From Corella eumyota (lineage: Eukaryota > Chordata > Ascidiacea > Phlebobranchia > Corellidae): a stretch of DNA of 64,000 nt. The DNA itself is not shown here. The DNA is taken from the NCBI GenBank assembly GCA_963082875.1, contig OY720098.1, positions 21,576,001 to 21,640,000 on the forward strand. Direction: 5' to 3'. Below are more notes on the stretch, generated by a model. The model was not told the DNA's origin. It did no database searches and saw nothing but the letters and a program-made list of their open reading frames with translations. How positions within the stretch are numbered: position 1 is the first letter of the stretch.

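Noticed and set aside
63551-63766. 71-codon frame beginning MEPRELIQLILG
   Set aside because: Next to the Harbinger-like MITE, so a transposase remnant was considered, but no motif supports it.

Overview
The window is eukaryotic: AT-rich, with short GT-AG introns, no operons, and dozens of copies of a tRNA-derived SINE. Intron size, base composition, the SINE and the giant fibronectin type III (FN3) protein suggest a tunicate, most likely Ciona. That is an inference; no species-specific marker was checked.

One plus-strand gene fills almost the whole window and runs off at least the right edge. I could place its exons from about 359 (uncertain) or 1775 (confident) to 64000. It encodes a tandem array of 62 recognisable FN3 domains plus one helical, furin-site-bearing linker, roughly 5,700-5,800 residues in this window alone. 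Domains 3-56 usually take two exons: a first half of exactly 78 bases in most cases (P-x-P start to the Trp strand) and a second half of about 180-200 bases. Introns are phase 1 both within and between domains. From domain 8 to domain 52 two types alternate. Type alpha ends like FSVG..R.N..GS....QTG. Type beta ends like VSVGE..QS.ES.....TT(R/S/C). The ancestral repeat unit was therefore probably a pair of domains. Some copies (24, 26, 34, and the second halves of 28 and 47) are almost identical, which shows recent duplication or gene conversion. Domains 57-61 use a different split (mostly phase 2), then come the linker with an RKRR site (61149-62120) and one further FN3 domain.

One independent gene is nested in antisense in the intron 45120-48205: an intronless 766-residue protein with a GlnD/DUF294-like nucleotidyltransferase motif and C-terminal TPR-like helices.

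The introns are packed with repeats. Family A (tRNA-derived SINE) has 36 copies or fragments, 20 plus and 16 minus. Family B (short AT-rich repeat with a GTTTGTGGTG core) has 13. Family C (about 180 bases) has 3. There is also a duplicated TA-flanked terminal-inverted-repeat element (33561-35167), a Harbinger-like MITE with a TAA target duplication (63300-63522), several short tandem repeats, and one unexplained higher-complexity segment (about 11897-13050). Most introns longer than 300 bases carry one of these. Those where I see nothing are 8354-8738, 11336-11668, 19156-19479, 21160-21685, 31064-32256, 35404-35706, 38539-38864, 50551-50865, 52723-53058, 53242-53580, 54369-54756, 55538-55915 and 58817-59445, together with the stretches 2780-3420, 3603-4116 and 4984-5989 inside larger introns.
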